Origin: Thalassospira sp.
GTDB taxonomy: Bacteria; Pseudomonadota; Alphaproteobacteria; Rhodospirillales; Thalassospiraceae
Assembly (NCBI RefSeq): GCF_030690045.1
Contig: NZ_JAUYHK010000005.1
Span: forward strand, 62,001 to 126,000
Direction of reading: 5' to 3'
Length of the DNA stretch: 64,000 nucleotides
Below are positions 55,572 to 63,702 of the stretch, piece after piece. The notes below the pieces were generated by a model. The model saw nothing but the letters and a program-made list of their open reading frames with translations. It was not told the origin of the DNA and did not search any database. The first letter of the stretch is position 1. The number at the start of each line of letters is the position of its first letter. The position numbers were made by a program, and so were the translations under genes.

Positions 55572-56042
55572 TTATTGCGGGGTTTCGGAATTCGATGATC
55601 CGGAATTGGCCGAATAAATCACCTGCCCGATCAGTTCCTCAAGATTAACCGATCCTTGGGTGTACTGAATTTCGGCACCGGCCGCCAGCATGTCAATATC
55701 CCCGCCCGGTTCCAGCGAGATAAACTTGCCGCCCAACAAACCATCCGATGCAATCTTCGCCGCACTGTCGGTCGGCAATTCCACATCGGACCGGACAGAC
55801 ATCCGCACCACCGCCATATAGGTGCGCGGATCAAGATCCTGCCCGATCACCGAACCAACCTTGACGCCGGAAATCTTGACATCATTGCCGACCACAAGGC
55901 CGTCAATGCGGCTGAAACTGGCGGTCAGTTCATAACCATCCACCGATTGCAGCCCGGCCCGGTCATAGGAAATATAGGCAAACACCACAGCAACGGAAAT
56001 AACGGCAGCACCGGCAAGAGTCTCGATAATCCTGTTGCTCAT
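55572..56042 (-). CDS. mlaD: MlaD-like lipid-binding MCE-domain protein
   Basis: A 156-residue protein with one N-terminal membrane anchor (ETLAGAAVISVAVVFAYIS) and an MCE domain (YELTASFSRIDGLVVGNDVKISGVKVGSVIGQDLDPRTYMAVVRMSVR), with the conserved LGGKFISLEPGG loop. MlaD is the periplasm-facing subunit of the Mla lipid-transport system that maintains outer-membrane asymmetry. The mlaE and mlaF genes are not adjacent, but alphaproteobacteria often place mlaD beside NDUFA12. Confidence 0.9.
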   Translation of the reverse strand: MSNRIIETLAGAAVISVAVVFAYISYDRAGLQSVDGYELTASFSRIDGLVVGNDVKISGVKVGSVIGQDLDPRTYMAVVRMSVRSDVELPTDSAAKIASDGLLGGKFISLEPGGDIDMLAAGAEIQYTQGSVNLEELIGQVIYSANSGSSNSETPQ

Positions 56043-56098
56043 ATCCGTTCCTGTTTTCCGTGATCAAAATCATGGGCAAACCCTGCCCCGTCAAAAGC

Positions 56099-56461
56099 CT
56101 AGCCTTCGGGCGTCCATGCCTGATAGTCGCCGGTTGCCGCCGCCCGCTTACCACCTTCGTAATCATGGCCCTTCGGGCGATAGGCATGTTTGGTCCCGGT
56201 CAGGTTCGGCAGATGTTCTTTCTGCCAGTCATAACGGTCTTCGGCCTTTTCCGACAGCGGCGCATCAAGGGTATAATGCAGCCACGCATGCCATTCCGCC
56301 GGCACCTTGGACCCTTCATCAAGCCCCTTGTAAATCACCCAGCGCTTGGCCTTGCGACCGCTGACCTGCTTTTTTTCGGTGTAATAAACATTGCCGAAGC
56401 GGTCTTCGCCGACGCGCTTCCCCTTCAGCGCGGTATAAATCCGGGTTCCGACAGTGGCCAT
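56099..56461 (-). CDS. NDUFA12-family complex I accessory subunit
   Basis: A 120-residue soluble protein of the NDUFA12 family (mitochondrial B17.2 relative). It has ALKGKRVGEDRFGNVYYTEKK, RRWVIYKG-like AKRWVIYKGLDEGSKVPAEWHAWLHYTLDAPL, and the WQKEHLPNLTGTKHAYRPKGHD block. It associates with NADH:ubiquinone oxidoreductase in alphaproteobacteria. Start 56461 has GAGAG upstream. It is the first gene of the NDUFA12-MlaD-small protein-DUF2155 group. Confidence 0.92.
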   Translation of the reverse strand: MATVGTRIYTALKGKRVGEDRFGNVYYTEKKQVSGRKAKRWVIYKGLDEGSKVPAEWHAWLHYTLDAPLSEKAEDRYDWQKEHLPNLTGTKHAYRPKGHDYEGGKRAAATGDYQAWTPEG

Positions 56462-56714
56462 TTCGCGGTCTCTCTCCAAATTTTTCCTGTCCCGCCCATA
56501 GGGCAGTGGCGCGCAAATCCATGCGCGCCTGCAACAACGACTTTATATGTCGTGATGTTTCCGCAAAGTCAATGTTTCAGGCCCGCCATCAACCCGATAT
56601 TGCCCCAATCTTCTGCAAACGGCTTGCCCGAAACCGCCTGCCAAATTCACCCACAACAATTTGTAGGCGGGCGACTCTTGGCAACTGAACTGTTTGCGGG
56701 CTTTGTCCCCGCCC

Positions 56715-56723
56715 TTATCCACA
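56715..56723 (+). promoter_or_regulatory. Consensus DnaA box upstream of nrdJ
   Basis: TTATCCACA matches the DnaA consensus exactly. One exact 9-mer by chance is not unlikely in 64 kb, but DnaA is known to regulate ribonucleotide reductase genes elsewhere. Confidence 0.4.
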
Positions 56724-56956
56724 GAACCCGGCAAGTCTCTCCCCCCAATCCTGAAGCAAATTTCCGAACACCGGCACAGCGGGACCCCCAATTTTTAACA
56801 TAAATATCATATAGTTATGCTGATTGATCTGGCAAGTTACAGAACCGTTTCTGCAAGGACGGGCATGGCACTGGATTCCCCCCTCAAACAGGTCTAACCT
56901 GTGGGTCGTGGCTGGAGGAATTCCTGCCCCGCTACAACATATAGCGTCGATTCTCT

Positions 56957-56990
56957 TTTTCAAAACACCATAAGGGTGGTTTGAAAAGCG
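56957..56990. repeat. Inverted repeat, possible terminator of an upstream RNA
   Basis: CTTTTTCAAAACACC and GGTGGTTTGAAAAG form a ~14-bp imperfect stem with a 5-base loop. It lies about 130 bases after an AT-rich promoter-like stretch and could end a short RNA. No T-run on the plus strand follows, so this is tentative. Confidence 0.35.
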
Positions 56991-57144
56991 CAGAATTCCG
57001 GGCATCTTCGCGGCGTTAGAATATTATTAACACCATCGGCAAAAGATCATCAGACGGCGCAAACACCAGATGTGGTGACAAAATCGATGTCAACCACAAT
57101 GTTTGGTAGACTAACCGCAGGAACTGAACCTATAGTTCGGACGT

Positions 57145-57175
57145 CGGGGCACAGACCCCGCACCATCCCGCGGGG
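57145..57175 (+). promoter_or_regulatory. Two mutually exclusive hairpins in the nrdJ leader
   Basis: CGGGG (57145-57149) can pair with CCCCG (57156-57160), or the same CCCCGC (57156-57161) can pair with GCGGGG (57170-57175). Only one can form at a time, which is the arrangement used in attenuators and riboswitch expression platforms. No ligand domain is recognised. Confidence 0.4.
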
Positions 57176-57263
57176 GGATACCAGATACGATAACAAATAT
57201 TCCGTCAGCCCATAAAATCAGCCATTTCAAGGTTGGGGCTGCGTTTCGGTTGTGAGCAAACCA

Positions 57264-57314
57264 TATAATCTGTCAGGGTGTTTTACCGCGCCGCAAGTGC
57301 GAATTCGCCTGACA
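57264..57314 (+). promoter_or_regulatory. TATAAT box and hairpin at the nrdJ ribosome site
   Basis: A perfect -10 box TATAAT (57264-57269) is followed by a 7-bp stem TGTCAGG (57271-57277) with CCTGACA (57308-57314), just before AAGGAG and the ATG. No good -35 is seen at 16-18 bases, so the promoter reading is uncertain. The stem could limit ribosome access. Confidence 0.45.
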
Positions 57315-57330
57315 CGCCAAGGAGCAAACC

Positions 57331-60300
57331 ATGCGGATCACCAGACAATTCACCCAGGAAGATGTCAGCCCCTATGCCGATATCGAATTCCGGAAATCTT
57401 CCTGTAAAATCAAGAATCCTGACGGATCTGTCGTTTTTGAAATGAACGACATCGATGTACCGGGGTCCTGGTCACAGGTGGCAAGCGACGTTCTCGCACA
57501 GAAATATTTCCGCAAGGCCGGTATTCCGACGGCCTTAAAACCGGTGCGCGAAAAAGACGTGCCGGAATGGCTGTGGCGTCAGGAAGCCGACCGCGCCAAA
57601 CTGGCCAAAATGCCCGCCGAAAAACGCTCCACCAGCGAAACCAGCGCCACCCAGGTTTTTGACCGTCTGGCCGGCACCTGGACCTATTGGGGCTGGAAAG
57701 GCGGCTATTTTGATGCCGAATCCGATGCCCGCGCCTTTTTCGATGAAATGCGCTATCAATTGTCGCACCAGATGGGCGCACCGAATTCGCCGCAATGGTT
57801 CAATACCGGCCTGCATTGGGCCTATGGCATTGATGGTCCGGCGCAGGGCCATTCCTATGTCGATTACAAAACCGGCGTTCTGACCAAATCGGCCAGCGCC
57901 TATGAACATCCGCAGCCCCACGCCTGCTTTATCCAGTCGGTTTCGGACGATCTGGTCAATGAAGGCGGCATCATGGATTTGTGGATCCGTGAAGCCCGCC
58001 TGTTCAAATTCGGGTCGGGCACCGGGTCGAACTTCTCCAATGTGCGCGGCGAAGGCGAAACCCTGTCGGGTGGCGGGCGTTCGTCCGGCCTGATGAGCTT
58101 CCTTAAAATCGGCGACCGTGCCGCAGGCGCGATCAAATCGGGCGGCACCACCCGCCGCGCTGCCAAGATGGTCGTGGTCGATATCGATCACCCCGATATC
58201 GAAAACTATATCAACTGGAAAGTGATCGAGGAACAAAAGGTCGCCGCCCTTGTTGCCGGATCGAAACTGGCTGAAAAGCACCTTACCGCCGTTCTTTCTG
58301 CCTGCAATAACTGGGATGGTGCCGCCGATTCCGAAGATCGCCTTGATGCGCGCAAGAATCCGCAGTTGAAAGAGGCAATCCTTGCCGCCCGTGCGGTGAT
58401 GATCCCCGATTCCTATATCAACAAGATCATCCAGTTTGCCCGTCAGGGTTTCACCGAAATCAGCTTCAAAACCTATGACACCGATTGGGATTCCGAAGCC
58501 TATCTGACGGTTTCGGGCCAGAATTCCAACAATTCGGTGCGCGTTTCCAATGCCTTCCTTCAGGCCGTTCTCGATGATGGCAAATGGGAACTGATCCGCC
58601 GGACCGACGGCAAGGTCGCCGAAACCATGCAGGCCCGCGATCTGTGGGAAAAAGTCAGCGAAGCCGCATGGGCCTGTGCCGATCCGGGAATCCAGTACGA
58701 CACCACCATCAATGAATGGCACACCTGCCCCAATTCGGGCCGGATCAATGCGTCCAATCCGTGTTCGGAATATATGTTTCTGGATGACACCGCCTGTAAC
58801 CTTGCCTCGCTCAATCTGATGAATTTCCGTTCGGATGATGGCGGCGTTGATGTCGCGGCCTATGAACATGCCGTGCGTCTGTGGACAATTGTTCTGGAAA
58901 TCTCGGTTCTGATGGCGCAATTCCCGTCAGACCGCATCGCCGAACTGTCCTATCGTTACCGTACGCTCGGCCTTGGCTATGCCAATATCGGCGGCCTGTT
59001 GATGAGCATGGGCATTTCCTATGACAGCGACGAAGGCCGTGCGATTTGCGCCTCCCTGACCGCGATCATGTGTGGCGTTTCCTATGCCACCTCGGCCGAA
59101 ATGGCCGGTGAACTGGGTGCCTTCCCCGGCTACGGCGAAAATGCCCCGGAAATGCTGCGCGTCATGCGCAACCATCGCCGTGCCGCCCACGGCGAACAGG
59201 ACGGTTACGAAGGCCTGTCGATCAAACCGGTGCCCCTCGTTGCCGCCGACAGCCCCTATGCCGACTTGCCGATTGCCGCCCGTGCCGCATGGGACAAGGC
59301 ACTGGAACTGGGTGAAAAGCATGGTTATCGCAATGCCCAGACAACCGTGATTGCCCCGACCGGCACCATTGGTCTGGTCATGGATTGCGACACCACCGGG
59401 ATCGAACCGGATTTCGCGCTGGTCAAATTCAAAAAACTGGCCGGTGGCGGATATTTCAAAATCATCAACCGCACGGTTCCGGTCGCCCTTGCCGTGATGG
59501 GCTATACCGAAAAGCAGATTCTCGAGATGGAGAAATATGCCGTCGGTCATGGCACCCTTAAGGGCTCACCCTCGATCACCCATGACGATCTGCGCGCCAA
59601 GGGTTTTGATGACGAAGCCCTGGCGAAAATCGAATCCTCGCTTGCCAATGCCTTTGACATCAAATTCGTCTTTAACAAATACACCTTTGGCGATGATTTC
59701 TGCGTCAATCAGCTTGGCCTTGATGCCAAGGCGATCAACAGCATGGATTTCGACATGCTGGCCGCCCTTGGCTTTGACAAAAAGGCCATCGAACTCGCCA
59801 ATACCTATGTCTGCGGCGCGATGACCCTTGAAGGCGCGCCCTATCTGCGCGACGAAAATCTGGCCGTCTTTGATTGCGCCAATCCCTGTGGCCGTATTGG
59901 CAAGCGCTATCTGTCGGCACAAAGCCATATCCGCATGATGGCTGCCGCCCAGCCGTTTATTTCCGGCGCCATTTCCAAAACCATCAATATGCCGAACTCG
60001 GCCTCGATCCAGGATTGCAAAGACGCCTATATGCAATCGTGGAATCTCGGCCTCAAGGCCAATGCGCTGTATCGAGACGGCTCCAAACTCAGCCAGCCGC
60101 TCAATTCCGCCCTGGTCGAGGAAGACGATTACGCCGATCAGCCAACCGCCGCCAAGGCCGCGGCGATATCGGAAAAAATCGTCGAAAAAATCATCGAACG
60201 TGTCATCCGCGGCGACCGTCGTTCCCTGCCGTCGCGCCGCAAGGGTTATACCCAAAAGGCCACGGTTGGCGGTCACAAGGTTTACCTGCGCACCGGCGAA

Positions 60301-61017
60301 TATGAAGACGGCAAACTGGGCGAAATCTTTATCGACATGCACAAGGAAGGCGCTGCTTTCCGCTCATTGATGAACAATTTCGCGATTGCCGTGTCGATTG
60401 GCCTGCAATATGGCGTGCCGCTCGAAGAATATGTCGAGGCCTTCACCTTCACCCGGTTTGAACCTTCGGGCATGGTGTCGGGCAATGATGCCATCAAAAT
60501 GGCAACCTCGATCCTCGATTACATGTTCCGCGAACTGGCGATTTCCTATCTGGGCCGCAATGACCTTGCCCATGTCCAGCCCGATGATGTCCTGCCCGAC
60601 GCGGTCGGATCAGGCACCGCCGAAGGCGCGCTGGGCGAAGGCGTATCGCGCGAAGACCAGGCGATTGAAACCATCCGCAAGGTCGCGTCCAGCGGCTTTG
60701 TCCGGCGCAATCTCTATGTCGTCGATGGTGGCCTGCCGGTTTCGGAAACCGTCACCATGAAGGCCACCGGCACCGATCACGGCCATCATCATCATGCCGG
60801 TTCCGTGACGGTTTCGGCCACGACCACCAACAACGCCATCCTGTCGGTCAGCGAAGAAGTGATCAGCGCCACCGATGGCAAAATGGACAAAATCCGCGAA
60901 GCCCGCATGAAAGGCTATGAAGGCGACGGTTGCCCGGAATGCGGCAACTTTACGCTGGTGCGCAACGGCACCTGCCTGAAATGCGATACCTGTGGCGGCA
61001 CGACCGGCTGCTCGTAA
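57331..61017 (+). CDS. nrdJ: Adenosylcobalamin-dependent (class II) ribonucleotide reductase
   Basis: A 1228-residue enzyme reducing ribonucleotides to deoxyribonucleotides using adenosylcobalamin, without oxygen requirement. It has the NrdJ N-terminal block ([20 protein letters not shown]), the substrate-site segment [67 protein letters not shown] (active-site Cys and Glu region), and [20 protein letters not shown]. The C-terminal tail has [29 protein letters not shown], a zinc- and thiol-rich reductant shuttle. Length agrees with the ~1200-residue family. Start 57331 follows an AAGGAG site. It is monocistronic with its own terminator. Confidence 0.96.
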   Translation: MRITRQFTQEDVSPYADIEFRKSSCKIKNPDGSVVFEMNDIDVPGSWSQVASDVLAQKYFRKAGIPTALKPVREKDVPEWLWRQEADRAKLAKMPAEKRSTSETSATQVFDRLAGTWTYWGWKGGYFDAESDARAFFDEMRYQLSHQMGAPNSPQWFNTGLHWAYGIDGPAQGHSYVDYKTGVLTKSASAYEHPQPHACFIQSVSDDLVNEGGIMDLWIREARLFKFGSGTGSNFSNVRGEGETLSGGGRSSGLMSFLKIGDRAAGAIKSGGTTRRAAKMVVVDIDHPDIENYINWKVIEEQKVAALVAGSKLAEKHLTAVLSACNNWDGAADSEDRLDARKNPQLKEAILAARAVMIPDSYINKIIQFARQGFTEISFKTYDTDWDSEAYLTVSGQNSNNSVRVSNAFLQAVLDDGKWELIRRTDGKVAETMQARDLWEKVSEAAWACADPGIQYDTTINEWHTCPNSGRINASNPCSEYMFLDDTACNLASLNLMNFRSDDGGVDVAAYEHAVRLWTIVLEISVLMAQFPSDRIAELSYRYRTLGLGYANIGGLLMSMGISYDSDEGRAICASLTAIMCGVSYATSAEMAGELGAFPGYGENAPEMLRVMRNHRRAAHGEQDGYEGLSIKPVPLVAADSPYADLPIAARAAWDKALELGEKHGYRNAQTTVIAPTGTIGLVMDCDTTGIEPDFALVKFKKLAGGGYFKIINRTVPVALAVMGYTEKQILEMEKYAVGHGTLKGSPSITHDDLRAKGFDDEALAKIESSLANAFDIKFVFNKYTFGDDFCVNQLGLDAKAINSMDFDMLAALGFDKKAIELANTYVCGAMTLEGAPYLRDENLAVFDCANPCGRIGKRYLSAQSHIRMMAAAQPFISGAISKTINMPNSASIQDCKDAYMQSWNLGLKANALYRDGSKLSQPLNSALVEEDDYADQPTAAKAAAISEKIVEKIIERVIRGDRRSLPSRRKGYTQKATVGGHKVYLRTGEYEDGKLGEIFIDMHKEGAAFRSLMNNFAIAVSIGLQYGVPLEEYVEAFTFTRFEPSGMVSGNDAIKMATSILDYMFRELAISYLGRNDLAHVQPDDVLPDAVGSGTAEGALGEGVSREDQAIETIRKVASSGFVRRNLYVVDGGLPVSETVTMKATGTDHGHHHHAGSVTVSATTTNNAILSVSEEVISATDGKMDKIREARMKGYEGDGCPECGNFTLVRNGTCLKCDTCGGTTGCS

Positions 61018-61047
61018 AACAATCGCGTTTTTGATTTTCTGATATGC

Positions 61048-61082
61048 CAAACCGGTCGGGCTTTCCCGACCGGTTTGCTTTT
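61048..61082 (+). terminator. Intrinsic terminator of nrdJ
   Basis: A 13-bp stem CAAACCGGTCGGG (61048-61060) and CCCGACCGGTTTG (61065-61077) followed by CTTTTG. Confidence 0.88.
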
Positions 61083-61096
61083 GAAGGATATTTTCT

Positions 61097-61657
61097 GTGA
61101 CGACTGCCAACACCGCCCTCATCGTCCTTGATGTGCAAAAGGCCTTCGACGATCCGAAATGGGCCTCCAAAAACAATCCCGGCTATGTCGATACGATCCT
61201 CCGCTTGCTTACGGCCTTTCGCGCCGCAAACCTGCCGGTGATCCATATCCGCCATGACGAACCCGACCCGGCATCGACCTATCATGTCAACGGGCCGGGC
61301 AACACCTTCAAACCCGAAACCGGCCCCCTGCCCGGCGAAACCGTGATTGCCAAGACGGTCAATTGCGCCTTTGTCGGCACGGCACTGGAAAAACATCTGC
61401 GCGACAATGGCATTACCCGCCTGATCTTTACCGGCGTTGTCATCCACAATTCGATGGATGCCTCGATCCGGGTCGCCCATTGTCTGGGGTTTGAGGTCAT
61501 CCTGCCGCTGGATGCCACCACGGCGATTGACGTCACCGGTACCAAGGGCGTCCGTCACGATGCACAAACCGTGTTTGACCTGTTTGCCGCGGTTCTGGGA
61601 TCGGAATATTGTGAAATCGTTTCGTCGGATGCCATTCTTGCCAGAATATCGCCGTGA
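61097..61657 (+). CDS. Isochorismatase-family protein with Ser at the nucleophile position
   Basis: A 186-residue protein of the cysteine-hydrolase fold. The catalytic Asp (D12, LIVLDVQ) and Lys (K86, VIAKTVNCAF) are present. At the nucleophile site the motif reads GVVIHNSMDASIRVA, with Ser (S119) where active cysteine hydrolases have Cys. Related proteins with NNSVEAT-type motifs form a known subgroup of unclear function. The start is GTG 61097 with an AAGGAT site. It lies just after the nrdJ terminator and is not coupled to it. Confidence 0.82.
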   Translation: MTTANTALIVLDVQKAFDDPKWASKNNPGYVDTILRLLTAFRAANLPVIHIRHDEPDPASTYHVNGPGNTFKPETGPLPGETVIAKTVNCAFVGTALEKHLRDNGITRLIFTGVVIHNSMDASIRVAHCLGFEVILPLDATTAIDVTGTKGVRHDAQTVFDLFAAVLGSEYCEIVSSDAILARISP

Positions 61658-61748
61658 TATTGCCGACAATCAAAAATAAACTACATCCCATCCTCGCGTG
61701 TTATAAGTCGTCTCTCATAAAAAACACAGCAAACACAGGAGATTTTAC

Positions 61749-61958
61749 ATGCCAATGAACCGTATTCTGGGCGCCGTTATTCTTGTTGTCGGGCTGGTTC
61801 TTCTGGCCTTTGGCTATAACGCATCGGAATCCGCCGTCGAACAACTTTCAGACACGTTCATGGGTCGCTATACCGACGAAACCATGTGGTATCTGGTGGT
61901 TGGTGCGGCGGCGACGGTAGGCGGTGGCCTGCTGTTTATTTTTGGCGGCCGCAAATAA
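61749..61958 (+). CDS. Small membrane protein, DUF3185 family
   Basis: A 69-residue protein with two membrane segments (ILGAVILVVGLVLLAFGY and YLVVGAAATVGGGLLFIFG) separated by a short polar loop ending in SDTFMGRYTDETMWY. Motifs match the DUF3185 group, often stress-induced and of unknown role. A strong ACAGGAG site precedes the ATG. Confidence 0.8.
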   Translation: MPMNRILGAVILVVGLVLLAFGYNASESAVEQLSDTFMGRYTDETMWYLVVGAAATVGGGLLFIFGGRK

Positions 61959-62082
61959 TCTGTAAAATAATCTGCATCCACAAGGATGAAACCGGCGACA
62001 CAAATCCGTATATTATCAGGATGAAAACTGATCCATACTGATTTGTCCTTCGATAACGGTTTCAACCTTGTGGAGCGCTCCC

Positions 62083-62307
62083 ATGTCCCAACCTGCCCGT
62101 CGTCTGTCAGACAAGATCATTCTTGCCCATCGTCAGGCGGTGGCGGAGCGCAAGGCCGAAGTCGCCGACTTGCTGATTCAGGCGCTTGAACTTGATGCTT
62201 CCTATATCGGCGGCCCGGCCACCGAACATCGCGATGATGTCGGCGATATCGAGGCGGCCTTTGAACTGCATGCCCGGTTCAAGGACGAACACGACATCGC
62301 CCTTTAG
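62083..62307 (+). CDS. Small soluble hypothetical protein
   Basis: A 74-residue charged helical protein (SDKIILAHRQAVAERKAEVADLLIQALELDASYIGG). The start at 62083 has a GGAG site at 8 bases. Its stop lies 1 base from the end of the convergent TetR gene. I recognise no domain. Confidence 0.62.
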   Translation: MSQPARRLSDKIILAHRQAVAERKAEVADLLIQALELDASYIGGPATEHRDDVGDIEAAFELHARFKDEHDIAL

Positions 62308-62308
62308 G

Positions 62309-62866
62309 TCACGACACGGCAGCAATTCCATTCATAAACACGCCAACCAGATGCGCGATATGCGCGTGCGGTGAACTGTCATGCTCGGTAGCAAGCGAGA
62401 TTGCGACCGCAACACATATCAGATCGTTAAAGCTGATATCCGGTCGAACAGCCCCGGCATTCTGCGCACGCGCCAGTAATCGGGCCCCTTCCCCGGTCGT
62501 TGCGAGACATCCGGCCGTTCCAATCTGGAGAACCGTGCCGAGCGACGCCGCAAACCCCCGATAAAGATTCGAATATTGCACGAGTTCTTCAAGATAGGTG
62601 CGCAAGGCGTCCAGAGGGTCAAGATCGGCTGCTCTGGACCGGCTTGTCTCCGCAAAAGACAGGAACCGGGCGCTGTATGTCGCGGCCAAAAGAGCCTCGC
62701 GCGTAGGAAAGCGGCGATATAGCGTCCCGATCCCGACCCCGGCACGTTTTGCCACCTCGTCCAGAGAGGCACCGGCCCCTCGCTCCAGAAAGACTTCCTC
62801 GGCTGCGGCAAGGATTCGCTCCTTGTTCAGCTGCGCATCGGCACGCAATGGGGTTTCGTCGACCAA
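62309..62866 (-). CDS. TetR family transcriptional repressor
   Basis: A 185-residue repressor. The TetR helix-turn-helix is ILAAAEEVFLERGAGASLDEVAKRAGVGIGTLYRRFPTREALL, residues ~17-60, followed by a helical ligand domain. The best start is TTG 62866, which has GAGGCGG 7 bases upstream; no ATG is available near the domain start. It is divergent from the SDR gene, and two matching dyads between them are the likely operators. Confidence 0.85.
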   Translation of the reverse strand: MVDETPLRADAQLNKERILAAAEEVFLERGAGASLDEVAKRAGVGIGTLYRRFPTREALLAATYSARFLSFAETSRSRAADLDPLDALRTYLEELVQYSNLYRGFAASLGTVLQIGTAGCLATTGEGARLLARAQNAGAVRPDISFNDLICVAVAISLATEHDSSPHAHIAHLVGVFMNGIAAVS

Positions 62867-62887
62867 AATAATCCGCCTCACTTTGAC

Positions 62888-62915
62888 TTGCAAGTGGAGG
62901 ATACCTCCATATAAT
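62888..62915 (+). promoter_or_regulatory. Predicted promoter of the SDR gene
   Basis: TTGCAA (62888-62893) and a perfect TATAAT (62910-62915) are separated by 16 bases. Operator O1 lies between the two boxes and operator O2 begins at the -10 box, so repressor binding would block RNA polymerase. Confidence 0.65.
62892..62912. promoter_or_regulatory. TetR operator candidate O1
   Basis: AAGTGGAG-5 bases-CTCCATAT, an imperfect copy of O2 with the same half site and 5-base spacing. The right arm differs at two positions from the ideal CTCCACTT. Confidence 0.6.
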
Positions 62916-62939
62916 AAGTGGAGCAATTCTCCACTTATT
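62913..62939. promoter_or_regulatory. TetR operator candidate O2
   Basis: A perfect 27-base dyad with 11-bp arms: AATAAGTGGAG (62913-62923), spacer CAATT, CTCCACTTATT (62929-62939). It overlaps the -10 box and the likely transcription start of the SDR gene. Confidence 0.75.
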
Positions 62940-62958
62940 AACAAAGAGAGCAGATAAC

Positions 62959-63702
62959 ATGACGAAACGATTCGAAAACAAGGTCGTGGTGATCACGGGC
63001 GGAACGGACGGCATCGGTTTGACAACCGCCAGATCGTTCGCAGCCGAAGGTGCCCATGTTTACGTCACAGGCCGGCGGCAAGACCGTCTGGACGAGGCGC
63101 TCAGGGAAATCGGCAACGGCGCCATTGGTGTTCAGGGCGATGTCAGCAATCTTGCCGACATCGACAGGCTGTACGCGCAAATAAAGCGCGATCACCGCCG
63201 TGTGGACGTGGTATTCGCAAATGCCGGTGTGTCGGAATCCGCCCCCATTGGCAGCATCGAAGAAGACCATTTTGACCGCGTCTTTAACATCAACGTCAAA
63301 GGCATGGTCTTCACCGTGCAAAAGGCCCTACCCCTGATGTCCGATGGCGGCGCTGTGGTGTTGGCGGGATCGGGTGCCGGCAGCAAGGGCTTTGCCAATC
63401 TGTCTATCTATAGCGCCACCAAGGCGGCGATCCGCTCGTTTGCACGAACATGGACGACCGATCTGAAAAGCCGGGGCATTCGTGTGAACGTCGTTTCACC
63501 CGGTATGGTCCTGACACCCGCGATGCAGACCTATCTGCAAAACAATACCGGTGCAGAAGAATGGATGCAGCAAGCCATTCCGTTCGGCAGACTGGCCCGG
63601 ACCGAAGAAATTGCCAAGACGGTGCTGTTTCTGGCATCGGACGAAAGCAGCTTCATAGGCGGCGAGGAACTGCTTGTCGATGGCGGCTTCGTCGCGGTCT
63701 GA
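62959..63702 (+). CDS. SDR family oxidoreductase
   Basis: A 247-residue classical short-chain dehydrogenase. It has the NAD(P) motif TGGTDGIG, the Rossmann Arg pair TGRRQDRL that suggests NADP(H), DVVFANAGVSE, the catalytic Ser (VLAGSGAGSKG), Tyr and Lys (YSATKAAIRS), and VNVVSPGMVLTP. The C-terminal IGGEELLVDGGF is typical. It is regulated by the divergent TetR protein through the two operators. Such TetR/SDR pairs often detoxify quinones or aldehydes; the substrate is unknown. Confidence 0.92.
   Translation: MTKRFENKVVVITGGTDGIGLTTARSFAAEGAHVYVTGRRQDRLDEALREIGNGAIGVQGDVSNLADIDRLYAQIKRDHRRVDVVFANAGVSESAPIGSIEEDHFDRVFNINVKGMVFTVQKALPLMSDGGAVVLAGSGAGSKGFANLSIYSATKAAIRSFARTWTTDLKSRGIRVNVVSPGMVLTPAMQTYLQNNTGAEEWMQQAIPFGRLARTEEIAKTVLFLASDESSFIGGEELLVDGGFVAV

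Larger units (their letters stand above)
56462..57330. other. Long intergenic/leader region upstream of nrdJ
   Basis: 869 bases without a credible gene. It contains a DnaA box (56715-56723), an AT-rich promoter-like stretch (56795-56820), a possibly structured RNA segment (56818-57010) with several hairpins, two mutually exclusive GC hairpins (57145-57175), a perfect TATAAT box (57264-57269) and a hairpin just before the nrdJ ribosome site (57271-57314). No canonical riboswitch core was recognised. Confidence 0.55.

Noticed and set aside
56818-57010. Possible cobalamin riboswitch upstream of nrdJ
   Set aside because: A faint B12-box-like segment is present, but the conserved core around the GCCACTG/CGCAACTGT element and the paired P4 arm could not be found, so I list it only as a structured region.
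57121-57200. Possible 6S RNA or tmRNA fragment
   Set aside because: The hairpins do not match any core sequence I can recall for those RNAs; only the alternative pairing is reported.
57535-58920. Long antisense open frame (about 461 codons) opposite nrdJ
   Set aside because: It is fully inside the strongly supported NrdJ coding region and its translation has no coherent domain; it follows from codon bias on the other strand.
62867-62944. Longer N-terminus for the TetR protein (TTG 62944)
   Set aside because: It would run through the operator palindromes and has no ribosome site; TTG 62866 has GAGGCGG upstream.
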